Positions 9,515 through 18,981 of a stretch of 64,000 bases of DNA are shown here, piece after piece; position 1 is the stretch's first letter; every line of letters starts with the position of its first letter. The DNA comes from Arenicella chitinivorans. GTDB lineage: Bacteria > Pseudomonadota > Gammaproteobacteria > Arenicellales > Arenicellaceae. Where the stretch lies: contig NZ_BMXA01000010.1 in the NCBI RefSeq assembly GCF_014651515.1, forward strand, positions 19,530-83,529. Direction: 5' to 3'. The position numbers and the translations under genes are program-made. The notes beneath the pieces are model-generated. The model saw nothing but the letters and a program-made list of their open reading frames with translations. It ran no database searches and was not told the DNA's origin.

Positions 9515-11137
9515 TTAGTTGCCCCAAATCATAGTGACGAATTCGGGATGGTCAACAAACGGATTTCGATTACCCTGATACGTATGGGCCGCGGCATTGC
9601 GGTCAATCTCCTTCTGGCTCACCGGGTCCTGCTGATGCCAGGCTTTCAACATCGCGAGGTACCAAGGTTCAAAGGCGCTGGTATTGGTGCCATTCAACAC
9701 TGCATCTGAGCTACTGTTGTTATTTTCCCAGTTTGCAACCAGGTTTTGATAGCGGGTCGCCATGTAAAATTGCGCGCGCGCGACATCGCCTTTGAATTCA
9801 TCTATCGGCTCAAATACGTCACCAGAGTACCCCAGACCGGATGCACCACTTCCGGCTTTGGAACCGTTGTTGGACACGAAGCTCGCGCTGCCCACTTCGC
9901 CATACGGGAAACTTCCGCGTTTGGAATTGACATAACCATCCGACGCAAAAATATGATGGATGTCAGAATTCATCGGCTCGATAGCGCCGCCGAACCAGCT
10001 ACGTGGAAACGAGTGTTCACGGTTGTAGCAATCAGCTTCGCTATTGTAGGTGCCGCATTGGTCCGAAATCACGGTGTAAGTATACGCGTCGCCGCCAGTC
10101 GGGTTCTCTGAATAGATATCCAGAATGCTGCCGTCGTTATCGTAATAAGTGTCGATTTCATGACTGCTGTAAAAGCCCCAGATTGCGCCATACCCTTGTG
10201 CTGCATGAGTTTTGATGATGTCGTGCAATTCGGTTTTTAGCGCGTAGCCAGTCAAACCTTCTGCGCTGGCGTAGTATTCACCAAGATCCGGGTTGCCGCC
10301 GCCGCTGGTATCACCGAGTGTGAAGTTGTGCATTTCGCTGCTGCCAAACTGGCCACCGCTAAACAGTACCTGGCCGTCGACTTCGAGCATGTAGCTGCCA
10401 TTACCATACTGGCAACAGATGCCGTCGCCGTAGCTGTCGGTGATGGTGAACGTGTAGTTGCCGTCTAAGAGGCACGCCTGTTCGGAATGACTGGTGTTAT
10501 TGGCCAGACTGCCGTTGCTGAGCACCACTTGATTGCCGCTGTCACGGATTTCCCAGCTGGTCTCAGACGCATAATTGTCGGTGTTTAATGTCACGGTGGT
10601 GGCGTGATCATTGCAAGTGCCCGGTCCTGGGTTTGGTGGTGTGCTGTGGGTGGGTTGGAAGTGATCGACATAGACCACTTCGGAGCCATCAAAACCTGAG
10701 ACATCGTAAAACCGTAAACCAACTTCGATGGTTTCAGCCTGCGATGCCGTGTAGCTAAATTGGATTTGTTGCCATTGATTGATGAGATTGGGGTCGGAGT
10801 AACCTTGGTATCCATTCACGTAAATCCGCGCCCGTACGCCACCTTCGGTGTGGTAAACCGAGGTCGAAAATACATAGGTTTGATTGGCGTCTAGAGAAAC
10901 GGACTGGCGCAGGTCAGTGGCACTTTGACTGGTTGTGGTAACAGTGACTCGGGCGGCCAGACTGCCGTTGCTGACTGGGGAGCTGACCGGGTCTAGGTAA
11001 ATACCGCTGTCGATGGTGGTCCAGCTGTCGGGCGTGCTGCTTTGCCAGGATTCAAAATCTCCATTGGCGACTTGCGCCGAAGACAGCGATGCTGCGAGTA
11101 GTAAGGTGGCAGCGAGAGTGGCTTGTTTTAAGTACAT
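9515..11137 (-). CDS. secreted endonuclease I (EndA/NucM family) with N-terminal accessory domains
   Basis: 540-aa exported protein. A signal peptide (about 1-21, ending LSSAQ) is followed by a jelly-roll, carbohydrate-binding-like domain (about 24-165) that begins VANGDFESWQ and is typical of CBM4/9-like modules. A Pro/Gly linker leads to a Cys-containing beta domain (about 175-275) with SYGDGICCQYGNG, as in many secreted marine hydrolases. The Endonuclease_I domain runs from about 284 to the end, with the His-Asn catalytic region CYNREHSFPRSWFGG (His375) and NSDIHHIFASDGYVN. It probably cuts extracellular DNA for nutrients. The catalytic family call is firm; the labels of the two front domains are inferred from shape. 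Confidence 0.88.
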   Translation of the reverse strand: MYLKQATLAATLLLAASLSSAQVANGDFESWQSSTPDSWTTIDSGIYLDPVSSPVSNGSLAARVTVTTTSQSATDLRQSVSLDANQTYVFSTSVYHTEGGVRARIYVNGYQGYSDPNLINQWQQIQFSYTASQAETIEVGLRFYDVSGFDGSEVVYVDHFQPTHSTPPNPGPGTCNDHATTVTLNTDNYASETSWEIRDSGNQVVLSNGSLANNTSHSEQACLLDGNYTFTITDSYGDGICCQYGNGSYMLEVDGQVLFSGGQFGSSEMHNFTLGDTSGGGNPDLGEYYASAEGLTGYALKTELHDIIKTHAAQGYGAIWGFYSSHEIDTYYDNDGSILDIYSENPTGGDAYTYTVISDQCGTYNSEADCYNREHSFPRSWFGGAIEPMNSDIHHIFASDGYVNSKRGSFPYGEVGSASFVSNNGSKAGSGASGLGYSGDVFEPIDEFKGDVARAQFYMATRYQNLVANWENNNSSSDAVLNGTNTSAFEPWYLAMLKAWHQQDPVSQKEIDRNAAAHTYQGNRNPFVDHPEFVTMIWGN

Positions 11138-11318
11138 TTAGAGTTACCTCATCATGGTTGGTAGAGCACGCAGTCCAGCCGCCCCGGCGATGCTGTAATG
11201 ACCAGCGGGTAGGTTTGCTGGCGCGAGTGGATGCGCAACGTAGGAATTTGAGTGAGTTGATAACTACCATGACGAGTTTGTATTACGGCTTGATGAACAT
11301 GGTAATCCGTGGTCTGTC

Positions 11319-12422
11319 TCAGACTTGGTGCTGGTCCAGTGCCCAGTCGATATGTTCGCGCACCATATCGTCGACGTATGGTCTGCGGTCTTTGAGGGCT
11401 GAGATGATGGCCGCGCGTTCTGCGTCATCCGCCGGGTTGGCATTGCCGAGCGCAACGGCAATATTACGTTGCCAGCTGGCGTGTCCGATGCGGCGAATCG
11501 CAGAGCCTTCGGTGTGTTTTAAAAATTCTTCCTCTGACCAGTCGAACAACGCCAGTAACCGGCGGTCGGTAATCGCAGTGCGCGGGGAGAAATCAGGCTC
11601 TTTGGTGGTGCGCGCAAATTTATTCCAAGGGCAAACAAACTGACAGTCATCGCACCCGTAGATACGGTTGCCGAGTTTGCTGCGCAATGGCACTGGAATA
11701 GGGCCGCGCAGTTCAATGGTCAAGTAGGAAATGCACAGTCTTGCGTCGACCTGATAAGGGCCTATAATGGCACCCGTCGGGCACAGGTCGATGCAGCGGG
11801 AGCAGGTGCCACAATGGTTGGTTGCGGCGGTATCGACGGGCAATGGCAGGTCAATATACAGTTCGCCGAGGAAGAACCAGGAACCAGTTTTTGAGTCCAG
11901 CAAATTGCTGTGTTTACCGATCCAGCCAAGACCCGCTTTTTCCGCCAGTGCTTTTTCCATCACTGGCGCGCTATCGGTGAAGACGCGATAGCCAAATTCA
12001 CCGATTTCTTGGTTGATTCTTTGTGCCAATTGTTTGAGCCGAGCACGCAACACTTTATGATAATCTCGACCCAGTGCGTAGCGCGAGACATAGCCCAACT
12101 CTGTTTGTTGCAATTTTTCTTCTGCTTGTTGGATATCTGGGGGTGCATAATCCATGCGTACTGAAATAACGCGTCGTGTGCCCGCAACCAGTTCGGCTGG
12201 ACGTGTCCGCTTGGTGCCATGTTTGTGCATGTAGTCCATGTCACCGTGCATCCCTTTCGCCAGCCAGTTTTGTAAGTGTACTTCGTGTTCCTGCAAGTCC
12301 AGATCAGCAATACCAACGGCATCGAATCCCAGCTGCTTGCCCCAGTCTTTTATTTGTGCGGCTAGCTGAGCTAAGTCTTCGGGTGGCGTGGTGGCAGTGT
12401 TTTTAGAAAGTGGCGCACTCAT
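11319..12422 (-). CDS. queG: epoxyqueuosine reductase
   Basis: Last step of queuosine tRNA modification: a cobalamin- and Fe-S-dependent reduction of epoxyqueuosine in tRNA. 367 aa, normal length. Two [4Fe-4S] clusters are visible, CGTCSRCIDLCPTGAI and CDDCQFVCPWNKFA. The N-terminal B12-binding half contains GFDAVGIAD and RVISVRMDYAPP. In E. coli and many relatives queG (yjeS) is divergent from nnrD-tsaE-amiB. Here nnrD is absent and two other minus-strand genes lie between queG and tsaE. Confidence 0.95.
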   Translation of the reverse strand: MSAPLSKNTATTPPEDLAQLAAQIKDWGKQLGFDAVGIADLDLQEHEVHLQNWLAKGMHGDMDYMHKHGTKRTRPAELVAGTRRVISVRMDYAPPDIQQAEEKLQQTELGYVSRYALGRDYHKVLRARLKQLAQRINQEIGEFGYRVFTDSAPVMEKALAEKAGLGWIGKHSNLLDSKTGSWFFLGELYIDLPLPVDTAATNHCGTCSRCIDLCPTGAIIGPYQVDARLCISYLTIELRGPIPVPLRSKLGNRIYGCDDCQFVCPWNKFARTTKEPDFSPRTAITDRRLLALFDWSEEEFLKHTEGSAIRRIGHASWQRNIAVALGNANPADDAERAAIISALKDRRPYVDDMVREHIDWALDQHQV

Positions 12423-12535
12423 AATGCCTGATTTTACCTGATTCGCGCGCGAAATCGCACAATTGTGCGTTATTGCCAGGGTGTACTGACGCGGGGTGTG
12501 CCCAAGACAGCGTTCTTAGCTACTGACTTTACACG

Positions 12536-12982
12536 TTAGAGTGTTTGATCGTAATCTGAGTGTGAGCTGGTGCACGCTAACCATCGACAGAGTCGGAAGT
12601 TGCAAAAATGCGCGGCGGATATGAGTAGCGACCCGAGTAGCGTGATCGATGACTCCCAGTGTGGGGCAATATCCACCCGTTCCAGATTCAGAGCGAAAAC
12701 CAGCATAGATAAGCCCGCAATACCCAGGAGTGCGACCCAAATTCGTTGGTGACGCTTGCACCCTAAGCCAAGGGAAAAACAACTCGCGGGTACGACACCA
12801 ACAACAAGGTAGAAATGTAATTCTTCGCCAGCAAAAAAAGTGGTGCCTAGTGCCGGTACGAGAACTAACAGTAGTGGGGTGGCTAAACAATGCACAACGC
12901 AGAGGGTTGAAAGACCGATGGAGATTCGATCGAGCCACGGTAGAGTTTCATTAATCCAGCGTTGTTGTGTGAAATACTTCAT
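12536..12982 (-). CDS. MerC-like integral membrane protein
   Basis: 148 aa with about four hydrophobic segments and the MerC pattern [20 protein letters not shown] near the N-terminus. The CVVHC pair, in or near the first membrane helix, is the metal-binding Cys motif of this family. MerC proteins import mercuric ion in mer operons, but many chromosomal homologues sit next to zinc-regulated genes and have no mer context. That fits here: no merA, merR or merP nearby and a Zur-type box upstream of the unit. The ATG overlaps the stop codon of the preceding COG0523 fragment (ATGA), so translation is probably coupled. A zinc transport role is inference. Confidence 0.8.
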   Translation of the reverse strand: MKYFTQQRWINETLPWLDRISIGLSTLCVVHCLATPLLLVLVPALGTTFFAGEELHFYLVVGVVPASCFSLGLGCKRHQRIWVALLGIAGLSMLVFALNLERVDIAPHWESSITLLGSLLISAAHFCNFRLCRWLACTSSHSDYDQTL

Positions 12983-13266
12983 GTCGAAGGTTTGGCGCAG
13001 AGTGCATCGATGGCGTCAGACAGGGGAGCGTTGCCAGGCGCTTTGGGGTGCTGATAGTCGTAGCTAACTGTGACTTCGTTTTGAACAATGGCCGAATCGA
13101 CATTAACCTCGCTCATGTCGTTAACGATCACAGCAACACGTTTATTTTGGCGGTTATTCAATATATGGCTTAGCACTGTGGACTTGCCAGCACCGAGAAA
13201 GCCGGACAAGACGGTAACGGGCAACTTGGGACGCCCGGTCGATGACGTTGGTGTATTCTGGTTCAT
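12979..13266 (-). pseudogene. truncated COG0523 (CobW/ZigA-type) metal GTPase, N-terminal third only
   Basis: 95 aa. Residues 16 to about 65 match Zur-regulated COG0523 metallochaperones closely: [13 protein letters not shown] (Walker A) and [21 protein letters not shown] (written here as a family pattern, broken off after the final E). From there the match ends. The CxCC metal motif, the remaining G-domain motifs and the whole C-terminal domain, roughly 300 residues, are missing. About 30 unrelated residues follow to a stop that overlaps the merC-like ATG. It is therefore a deletion remnant, unlikely to act as a GTPase. The reading frame and the overlap are preserved, so it may survive as a leader that couples translation of the MerC-like gene to the Zur-controlled promoter. 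Confidence 0.75.
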
Positions 13267-13297
13267 GCGTGAGCTGTTTATGGACGGCTATTTGTAT

Positions 13298-13316
13298 AAT
13301 GTTATAATATAACATT
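13298..13316 (-). promoter_or_regulatory. Zur operator (zinc uptake regulator box)
   Basis: A perfect 19-bp palindrome, AATGTTATAATATAACATT, which agrees with the proteobacterial Zur consensus (GTTATA-N-TATAAC core). It ends 31 bp before the start of the truncated COG0523 gene. COG0523 genes of this subclass are standard Zur targets, so both the site and the gene family point to zinc-limitation control of the COG0523-merC unit. Confidence 0.85.
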
Positions 13317-13493
13317 TGCAATGAAGTTAACACAACAGGTTGCCTGGCTACGTTTTCGATCTGGAATTCGTGATGTTGGTGGCCGCGGACGGTCAATGCG
13401 GTTTCTTGGCCTAACTTGAGTTAGGCATCCATAACTCAAACTGTCATAATCATCACAACTTTAGATCTGCTTTTGTCTACACGTTCCAACACC

Positions 13494-13925
13494 ATGCAAA
13501 AACTGTTTGAAAGTCATAGCCTCGGCGATACGATAAAAATCGGCGAGATGATTGCATCCAACTTAGATGCGCCGGCGTCGGTCTACCTCAACGGCAGTAT
13601 GGGGGCTGGCAAAACAACCTTGATTAGGGCGATCCTAGCTGGGTTGGGGTACACTGCACCGGTGACCAGCCCAACCTACAATCTAATTCATGAATACCCA
13701 TTGCCGAGCATGACGGTTTACCATATGGATTTGTATCGACTTGAGGATCCGCAAGAGCTGGAATACTTAGCGATTGAAGATCTCTGGCGGGAAGATAGTC
13801 TGTTTTTGATCGAATGGCCTGAGCGTGGGGCAGGATGGTTGCCCAAAGCCACTGCTACGGTGCAGATTTCACCGCATGAAAACCAACAAAGTGAATCTCG
13901 AATGATTGCCTTTGAGCGTTTGTAA
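13494..13925 (+). CDS. tsaE: tRNA threonylcarbamoyladenosine biosynthesis ATPase
   Basis: ATPase partner of TsaB and TsaD in making the universal t6A37 tRNA modification. 143 aa from the ATG at 13494; a TTG 21 bp upstream in the same frame is less likely. The P-loop is NGSMGAGKTT (33-42). PVTSPTYNLIHEY, YHMDLYRLEDP and FLIEWPERG are diagnostic of TsaE (YjeE). It is the first gene of the tsaE-amiB-mutL-miaA-hfq-hflXKC series, transcribed divergently from the Zur unit. Confidence 0.95.
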   Translation: MQKLFESHSLGDTIKIGEMIASNLDAPASVYLNGSMGAGKTTLIRAILAGLGYTAPVTSPTYNLIHEYPLPSMTVYHMDLYRLEDPQELEYLAIEDLWREDSLFLIEWPERGAGWLPKATATVQISPHENQQSESRMIAFERL

Positions 13926-14073
13926 CGTTTGATCAGCATGGCATGAGTTATCGCCTAATGACACCTTTGTTATAGTGCTCGATTCAGGTCGCAAAAGCTG
14001 GTGTAATTAGCGTATGGCCGTCGAGTGTGTGCGGCAAGTATTTAGATGCTGTTTTTTTTAACCACCAGAACCC

Positions 14074-15891
14074 GTGAGTCGCTTGATTAAAATTACCTAC
14101 ACAGCTGTTTTTGTTTGGGTTTTTCTACTCTTAGGCGTGGTCCCTATGGCGACGGCTCAGACCGATGCCGCCAGTGAACTGAAGCAAGTTCACAATATTC
14201 GACTGTGGCACGCGCCTGATAAGACGCGGCTGGTGTTTGACGTTTCGGCAGACGTTGTGCACCGGGTGTTTACCTTGCAAGCCCCCAATCGTGTGGTTAT
14301 CGATATCGAAAAGGCAAACCTGTCGATGGCACTGCCGGCGCTGGATTCTTCTAACGCGCATGTGAGTAGTATCCGATCAGGTCGGCCTCGCAAAGGGGTT
14401 TTGCGTATCGTGTTGGATGTAAAAAAGCCATTGGAGCACACCAGTTTTGTGCTGACGCCCAACGAATTGTATGGTTACCGTCTGGTGGTGGATCTGTCCG
14501 ACCCTTCTGTGCCGCAAATAGCAAAGGATTCGACCCATTCGGAGTCCATTAAAGAACCCCGTTTGGACCAAGCTCAAACAACACAAACGATGACCCCTGA
14601 ACCCAGCGCCGAAGTACCGACCTTGGAGCCAGTGGTCCTCGAGGCGCAACCGAACCAGCAGTTGGTGGTTGCGATCGACGCCGGGCATGGTGGTGAAGAC
14701 CCGGGTGCCATCGGGCATCGTGGCGCACGCGAGAAGCACGTGACGCTCGAGATTGCCAAGCGTTTAAAGAAAGCGATTGACGATGACCCAAGAATGCAGG
14801 CCGTATTGATCCGGACCGGGGATTACTACATCGACTTGCACCGGCGTCGACAGAATGCACGTGCGAAGGGGGCGGACTTGTTCGTCTCAATTCATGCCGA
14901 CGCGTTCCACAAAAAATCTGCTAATGGTTTGTCAGTGTTTGCTCTCTCGCAGAGCGGTGCGACCAGTGCGATGGCCGGTGCCTTGGCTGCAAAAGAGAAT
15001 GCGTCGGACTTGATCGGCGGTGTCAGTCTGGCCAATAAAGATCAGGTACTAGCTCAAGTGCTGGTCGATTTGTCGATGACAAATACGATCAGCGAAAGCG
15101 TCAACTTTGGCGGGCGGGTCTTGCAAGAGCTCAGTAAAGTGGGGCGGCTACATAGTAAGCGCGTTGAGCAAGCGGGTTTTGCCGTGCTTAAGTCACCTGA
15201 CATGCCCTCCATTCTGGTTGAAACTGGCTTTATAACCAACCCTGGCGAGGAGCGTAAGTTGCGCACCGCACGTTATCAGCAGCAAATTGCGGACGCGATT
15301 CATACTGCAATCGCCAAATATTACGAGCAGACACCGTACTACAACAATGCCAGTTATGCTGCGCCCAGAGTCGCCAGTAATTCAGCGTCAAGCTCGCCTG
15401 TTTATCACCAGGTGGTGAGAGGTGATACCCTATCGACCATAGCGCAGAAGTATGGGGTATCAGTACGAACGCTCAAATCTTTAAATGGGTTGAAACGCGA
15501 TACTGCTGTACTGGGTGCGCGCCTCAAACTGCCTCGAAGTGCCGTAGATACACCGGTGGCGAATAAGCCTTCACGCTCGGCTAAACCAGCAGTGCATGTG
15601 GTGCGTCGGGGAGATTCGCTGTCAAAAATATCCGCCCGATATAATGTCACGATTCGCGCGCTCAAACAGTTGAATGGCTTGTCGAAGGATACCCTGTACT
15701 TGGGGCAGAAACTTCGTTTGCCAGGTGGGCTTGCTGTGCGCGATGTAATCTCGCAACATAAAGTGGTGCGTGGTGATACTTTGTCTGAGATTGCGCTTAA
15801 ATACGGTTCGACTGAGAAAAAAATCATGCAGGCCAACAATATGCGCAACCGAACTGTTATGCTCGGTCAGGTTTTGAAAATCCCTCAGTAG
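14074..15891 (+). CDS. amiB: N-acetylmuramoyl-L-alanine amidase with AMIN and three LysM domains (AmiB type)
   Basis: Periplasmic peptidoglycan amidase that splits septal peptidoglycan so daughter cells separate. 605 aa from a GTG start. Signal peptide about 1-28 (ending ATAQ). An AMIN septum-targeting domain spans roughly 37-140. The Amidase_3 domain (about 197-415) has zinc ligands His205 (IDAGHGGED), Glu220 and His274 (VSIHADAF) and catalytic Glu383 (ILVETGF). Three LysM repeats follow at about 445-487, 508-552 and 560-605. E. coli AmiB has one LysM, so this form has extra peptidoglycan anchoring, as in Pseudomonas. Activation by an EnvC/NlpD-type partner is expected from the family. Confidence 0.95.
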   Translation: MSRLIKITYTAVFVWVFLLLGVVPMATAQTDAASELKQVHNIRLWHAPDKTRLVFDVSADVVHRVFTLQAPNRVVIDIEKANLSMALPALDSSNAHVSSIRSGRPRKGVLRIVLDVKKPLEHTSFVLTPNELYGYRLVVDLSDPSVPQIAKDSTHSESIKEPRLDQAQTTQTMTPEPSAEVPTLEPVVLEAQPNQQLVVAIDAGHGGEDPGAIGHRGAREKHVTLEIAKRLKKAIDDDPRMQAVLIRTGDYYIDLHRRRQNARAKGADLFVSIHADAFHKKSANGLSVFALSQSGATSAMAGALAAKENASDLIGGVSLANKDQVLAQVLVDLSMTNTISESVNFGGRVLQELSKVGRLHSKRVEQAGFAVLKSPDMPSILVETGFITNPGEERKLRTARYQQQIADAIHTAIAKYYEQTPYYNNASYAAPRVASNSASSSPVYHQVVRGDTLSTIAQKYGVSVRTLKSLNGLKRDTAVLGARLKLPRSAVDTPVANKPSRSAKPAVHVVRRGDSLSKISARYNVTIRALKQLNGLSKDTLYLGQKLRLPGGLAVRDVISQHKVVRGDTLSEIALKYGSTEKKIMQANNMRNRTVMLGQVLKIPQ

Positions 15892-15912
15892 ATTCTATAT
15901 TCTCGCCTTACT

Positions 15913-17790
15913 ATGTCTCACACCGATCCGTCTCAGCATCGCATTCATGCGCTGGACCCGCGATTAATTAACCAGATCGCAGCCGGCGAAATCATCGAAC
16001 GGCCCGCCTCGATGTTGAAAGAGTTGATCGAGAACGCGTTGGATGCCGGCGCGACCGCCATCGATGTTGACGTAGATAACGCCGGCGTGAAGCGGCTTAA
16101 AATATCAGATAACGGTCACGGTATTTTAAGGCAGGACTTGGCTATGGCCTTGTCGCGGCATGCCACCAGTAAAATTCAAGATCTGCAAGACTTAGAACAG
16201 ATCGCCACGCTTGGTTTTCGCGGTGAAGCATTGCCGAGTATTGCCTCAGTCACGCGGATGACGATTCAATCCCGTGAACGCGGTGCTGAGCAGGGCTGGA
16301 TGGTCTCCAGTGATGGTAACAACCTGACAACGGAGCCGACGCCAGTAGCGCACCCGGTTGGCACGACGATCGAAACGCGTGATTTGTTTTATAACACGCC
16401 AGCACGACGAAAATTTTTACGCACGGACGCCACTGAATTTAAACATTTGGATCAGATCGTACGACGCATGGCGTTGTCGCGTTTTGATGTGGCTTTCAAG
16501 CTGTCGCACAATGGCAAAGTTGTTTTGCACCTGCCATCGGTACCCGCTGATGATCCGCGCCGTCTGAAAATGGTCTGCGGTGATAACGTGCCGGAGAACA
16601 GTGTTTATTTTACAGAACAACGTGAAGATATGCGGCTTTCGGGTTGGGCCGGTTTGCCGAGTTTTTCTCGCAGTCAAGCGGACATGCAGTATTTTTTCCT
16701 TAACGGACGCCTTATTCGCGATAAAACCATCGTGCACGCCGTGCGTTTGGGTTACCAAGACGTTCTGTTCCATGGTCGTCACCCAGTCTACGTTTTGTAT
16801 CTGGAAATGGATCCGGCTCGCGTGGATGTGAACGTGCATCCAACCAAGCACGAGGTGCGTTTCCGCGAGAGCGGCGCGGTACACAGTTTTGTGTTTCGCA
16901 GTCTGCAGCGAGTGATGAGTAGCAGCGCCGGTGAAGTGGGCAGTTTGCAGGTCGACGCACAACACGGGGCGGCCAGTCCAAAGCCACAGACTTCCTACAC
17001 GGCACCGGAGCAAATTACCGAGCAGCGGCCCTTTAACTACGCGCAGGCCCCGGTTTCTCATGCCCAGGCATCGGAGCGCATGTCACCGGATGCTGTCCGC
17101 GAACAGATCGCCGGTTATCAACAAATTGCGGACTCAGTGTTTCGTCCAGACCCCGGAGTTACGTCACCTGAGATTCCTAAGGCTGACACCCATGCTGACG
17201 GTACCATACCGCCACTGGGCTATGCGTTAGGGCAATTGAAAGGCATCTACATCTTGGCGGAGAATGAAAAAGGCCTGGTGCTGGTGGATATGCATGCTGC
17301 TCATGAGCGAATCACTTACGAGCGCCTCAAGACTGGTATGGAAGGTGCCGCGATACGGCAGCAGCCACTACTGGTTCCGGTAACCATTCAAGTCAGCGAT
17401 AATGAAATCCAGGCATGGAGGTCACAGCAAACACTGTTCGATCAGCTTGGCTTGGAGGTTGAACAAATAGACGAAAATGTCCTCGTCGTGCGCAGCGTGC
17501 CGGACCTGTTAGCGAAAGCCGATGTGTCGCAGTTGGTGCGCGATGTCTTGTCCGACTTAGTGGCGGACGAGCACAGTGATCGAATCCAGGAAACTATGCA
17601 TGAAATCTTGTCGTCGATGGCATGTCACGGTTCAGTGCGTGCGAACCGCCAGTTATCGATACCAGAAATGAATGCGTTGCTGCGTGATATGGAAATTACC
17701 GAACGCAGTGGACAGTGCAATCATGGGCGGCCGACTTGGGTCCAGATGTCGCTGGGCCAACTCGACAGTTGGTTCAAGCGAGGGCAGTAA
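15913..17790 (+). CDS. mutL: DNA mismatch repair protein MutL (endonuclease type)
   Basis: Connects mismatch recognition by MutS to strand removal. 625 aa. The GHKL ATPase N-terminus shows IAAGEIIERPASMLKE, LIENALDAGA and DNGHGI. The C-terminal domain has DMHAAHERITYE at 459-470, which fits the DQHA(X)2E(X)4E metal-endonuclease motif with Met for Gln. It also keeps ACHGSVRAN and CNHGRP (602-607). This suggests MutL nicks DNA itself, as in Pseudomonas, instead of relying on a MutH, but the Q-to-M change is unusual. The stop codon overlaps the miaA ATG by one base. Confidence 0.96.
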   Translation: MSHTDPSQHRIHALDPRLINQIAAGEIIERPASMLKELIENALDAGATAIDVDVDNAGVKRLKISDNGHGILRQDLAMALSRHATSKIQDLQDLEQIATLGFRGEALPSIASVTRMTIQSRERGAEQGWMVSSDGNNLTTEPTPVAHPVGTTIETRDLFYNTPARRKFLRTDATEFKHLDQIVRRMALSRFDVAFKLSHNGKVVLHLPSVPADDPRRLKMVCGDNVPENSVYFTEQREDMRLSGWAGLPSFSRSQADMQYFFLNGRLIRDKTIVHAVRLGYQDVLFHGRHPVYVLYLEMDPARVDVNVHPTKHEVRFRESGAVHSFVFRSLQRVMSSSAGEVGSLQVDAQHGAASPKPQTSYTAPEQITEQRPFNYAQAPVSHAQASERMSPDAVREQIAGYQQIADSVFRPDPGVTSPEIPKADTHADGTIPPLGYALGQLKGIYILAENEKGLVLVDMHAAHERITYERLKTGMEGAAIRQQPLLVPVTIQVSDNEIQAWRSQQTLFDQLGLEVEQIDENVLVVRSVPDLLAKADVSQLVRDVLSDLVADEHSDRIQETMHEILSSMACHGSVRANRQLSIPEMNALLRDMEITERSGQCNHGRPTWVQMSLGQLDSWFKRGQ

Positions 17791-18746
17791 TGCAAAACCA
17801 CGGGCAGAGTGCGACAGAGATTCCTGTGATCTGTATCATGGGGCCGACCGCGACCGGGAAAACCGATGTGGCAGCACAACTTTATGATGGGCTTGATTGC
17901 GAAATCATCAGCGTCGATTCGTCGTTGGTTTATCGTGAGATGAATATCGGCACTGCCAAGCCCGACGTTGATTTTTTACGTCGCTACCCGCACCATCTGG
18001 TGGATATTCGTGATCCGAACGACACCTATTCTGTGGCGGATTTCTACACCGATTGTAATCAGTTGATTGAATCGATCACAGCCCGCGGTAAGCTGCCAGT
18101 GTTGGCTGGTGGCACCATGTTTTACTTCAACGCCTTAGAACAAGGTTTAAGTGATTTGCCCAAAGCGGATCAAGCACTACGTGATGAAATCACTCAAGGC
18201 GCGCAAGCGTCCGGCTGGGTGGTGCAGCATGCGCGACTGGCTGCGCTAGACCCCGAGAGTGCGGCGCGCATTGATCCAGCCGATGCTCAACGCATTCAGC
18301 GCGCACTCGAGATCGTTCTCACCAGTGGTCGGACCGTAGCGAGCCACAATGCCAGCCGTAAGCCGCCAGTGCCCAACCCTATGTTGAAGGTCGCGTTAGC
18401 GTTTTCCGATCGATCCGTGTTACATCAACGTATTGCTAAGCGGTTCGACATTATGCTGGATCAAGGTTTGCAGGCAGAGGTTGAAACACTCTTGGCCCGC
18501 GGTGTGGACTCAGAATCGACTGCAATGAAAATGATTGGATATCGCCAGATGCTTGAATTTCTGAATGGCGACCTTAATTATGACACTATGCGGAGCAAAG
18601 GGGTTGCGGCAACGCGGCAGCTGGCAAAACGACAGTTGACTTGGCTGCGCAATCAGCGAAATATGCTTTGGTGGATCGATACAGGTTTAGAAAATAAGCA
18701 ATTTCAACCGCTTGTTACGCTTATTCGCTCAATTGTTAGTGTTTAG
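17790..18746 (+). CDS. miaA: tRNA dimethylallyltransferase
   Basis: Transfers a dimethylallyl group to A37 of tRNAs reading UNN codons. 318 aa. The P-loop GPTATGKT lies at 18-25; DSSLVYREMNIGTAKP and the LAGGTMFYFNALEQGLSDLP segment are family signatures. The ATG at 17790 shares its A with the mutL stop, implying translational coupling; the longer in-frame extension back to 17715 lies inside mutL and is rejected. Followed by a 235-bp gap that should carry the separate hfq promoters usual in this locus. Confidence 0.96.
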   Translation: MQNHGQSATEIPVICIMGPTATGKTDVAAQLYDGLDCEIISVDSSLVYREMNIGTAKPDVDFLRRYPHHLVDIRDPNDTYSVADFYTDCNQLIESITARGKLPVLAGGTMFYFNALEQGLSDLPKADQALRDEITQGAQASGWVVQHARLAALDPESAARIDPADAQRIQRALEIVLTSGRTVASHNASRKPPVPNPMLKVALAFSDRSVLHQRIAKRFDIMLDQGLQAEVETLLARGVDSESTAMKMIGYRQMLEFLNGDLNYDTMRSKGVAATRQLAKRQLTWLRNQRNMLWWIDTGLENKQFQPLVTLIRSIVSV

Positions 18747-18981
18747 CGCGCTAAATTAGAGAAAATTGTCATTTAAGTAGAATATAATGAAAACGATCGT
18801 GATCTGAATTTGTTAAAGAGTACCCGCATTGGAGCTCATGGAAATTCTTGCAAGCGAATCGTCGGAACGATGTTCTTGATAAGAATCCGGTGGTTGAGCA
18901 TGGTGCGTAGAATTATCAGTATGATCAGTTTACAGCGTTCAAATAAATGATCTAATAAATAGTAAAACGAGAATAAGAACA

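Noticed and set aside
11089..11643. Plus-strand 184-codon frame over the queG end and nuclease start
   Set aside because: Antisense to two clear genes; sequence looks like a shadow.
13409..13426. GCCTAAC-TTGA-GTTAGGC inverted repeat, resembling attC ends
   Set aside because: Only 18 bp with no L boxes or spacer, far from the integron; a chance hairpin or regulator site.
16417..17061. Minus-strand 214-codon frame inside mutL
   Set aside because: Fully antisense to conserved MutL domains; no family features or ribosome binding site.
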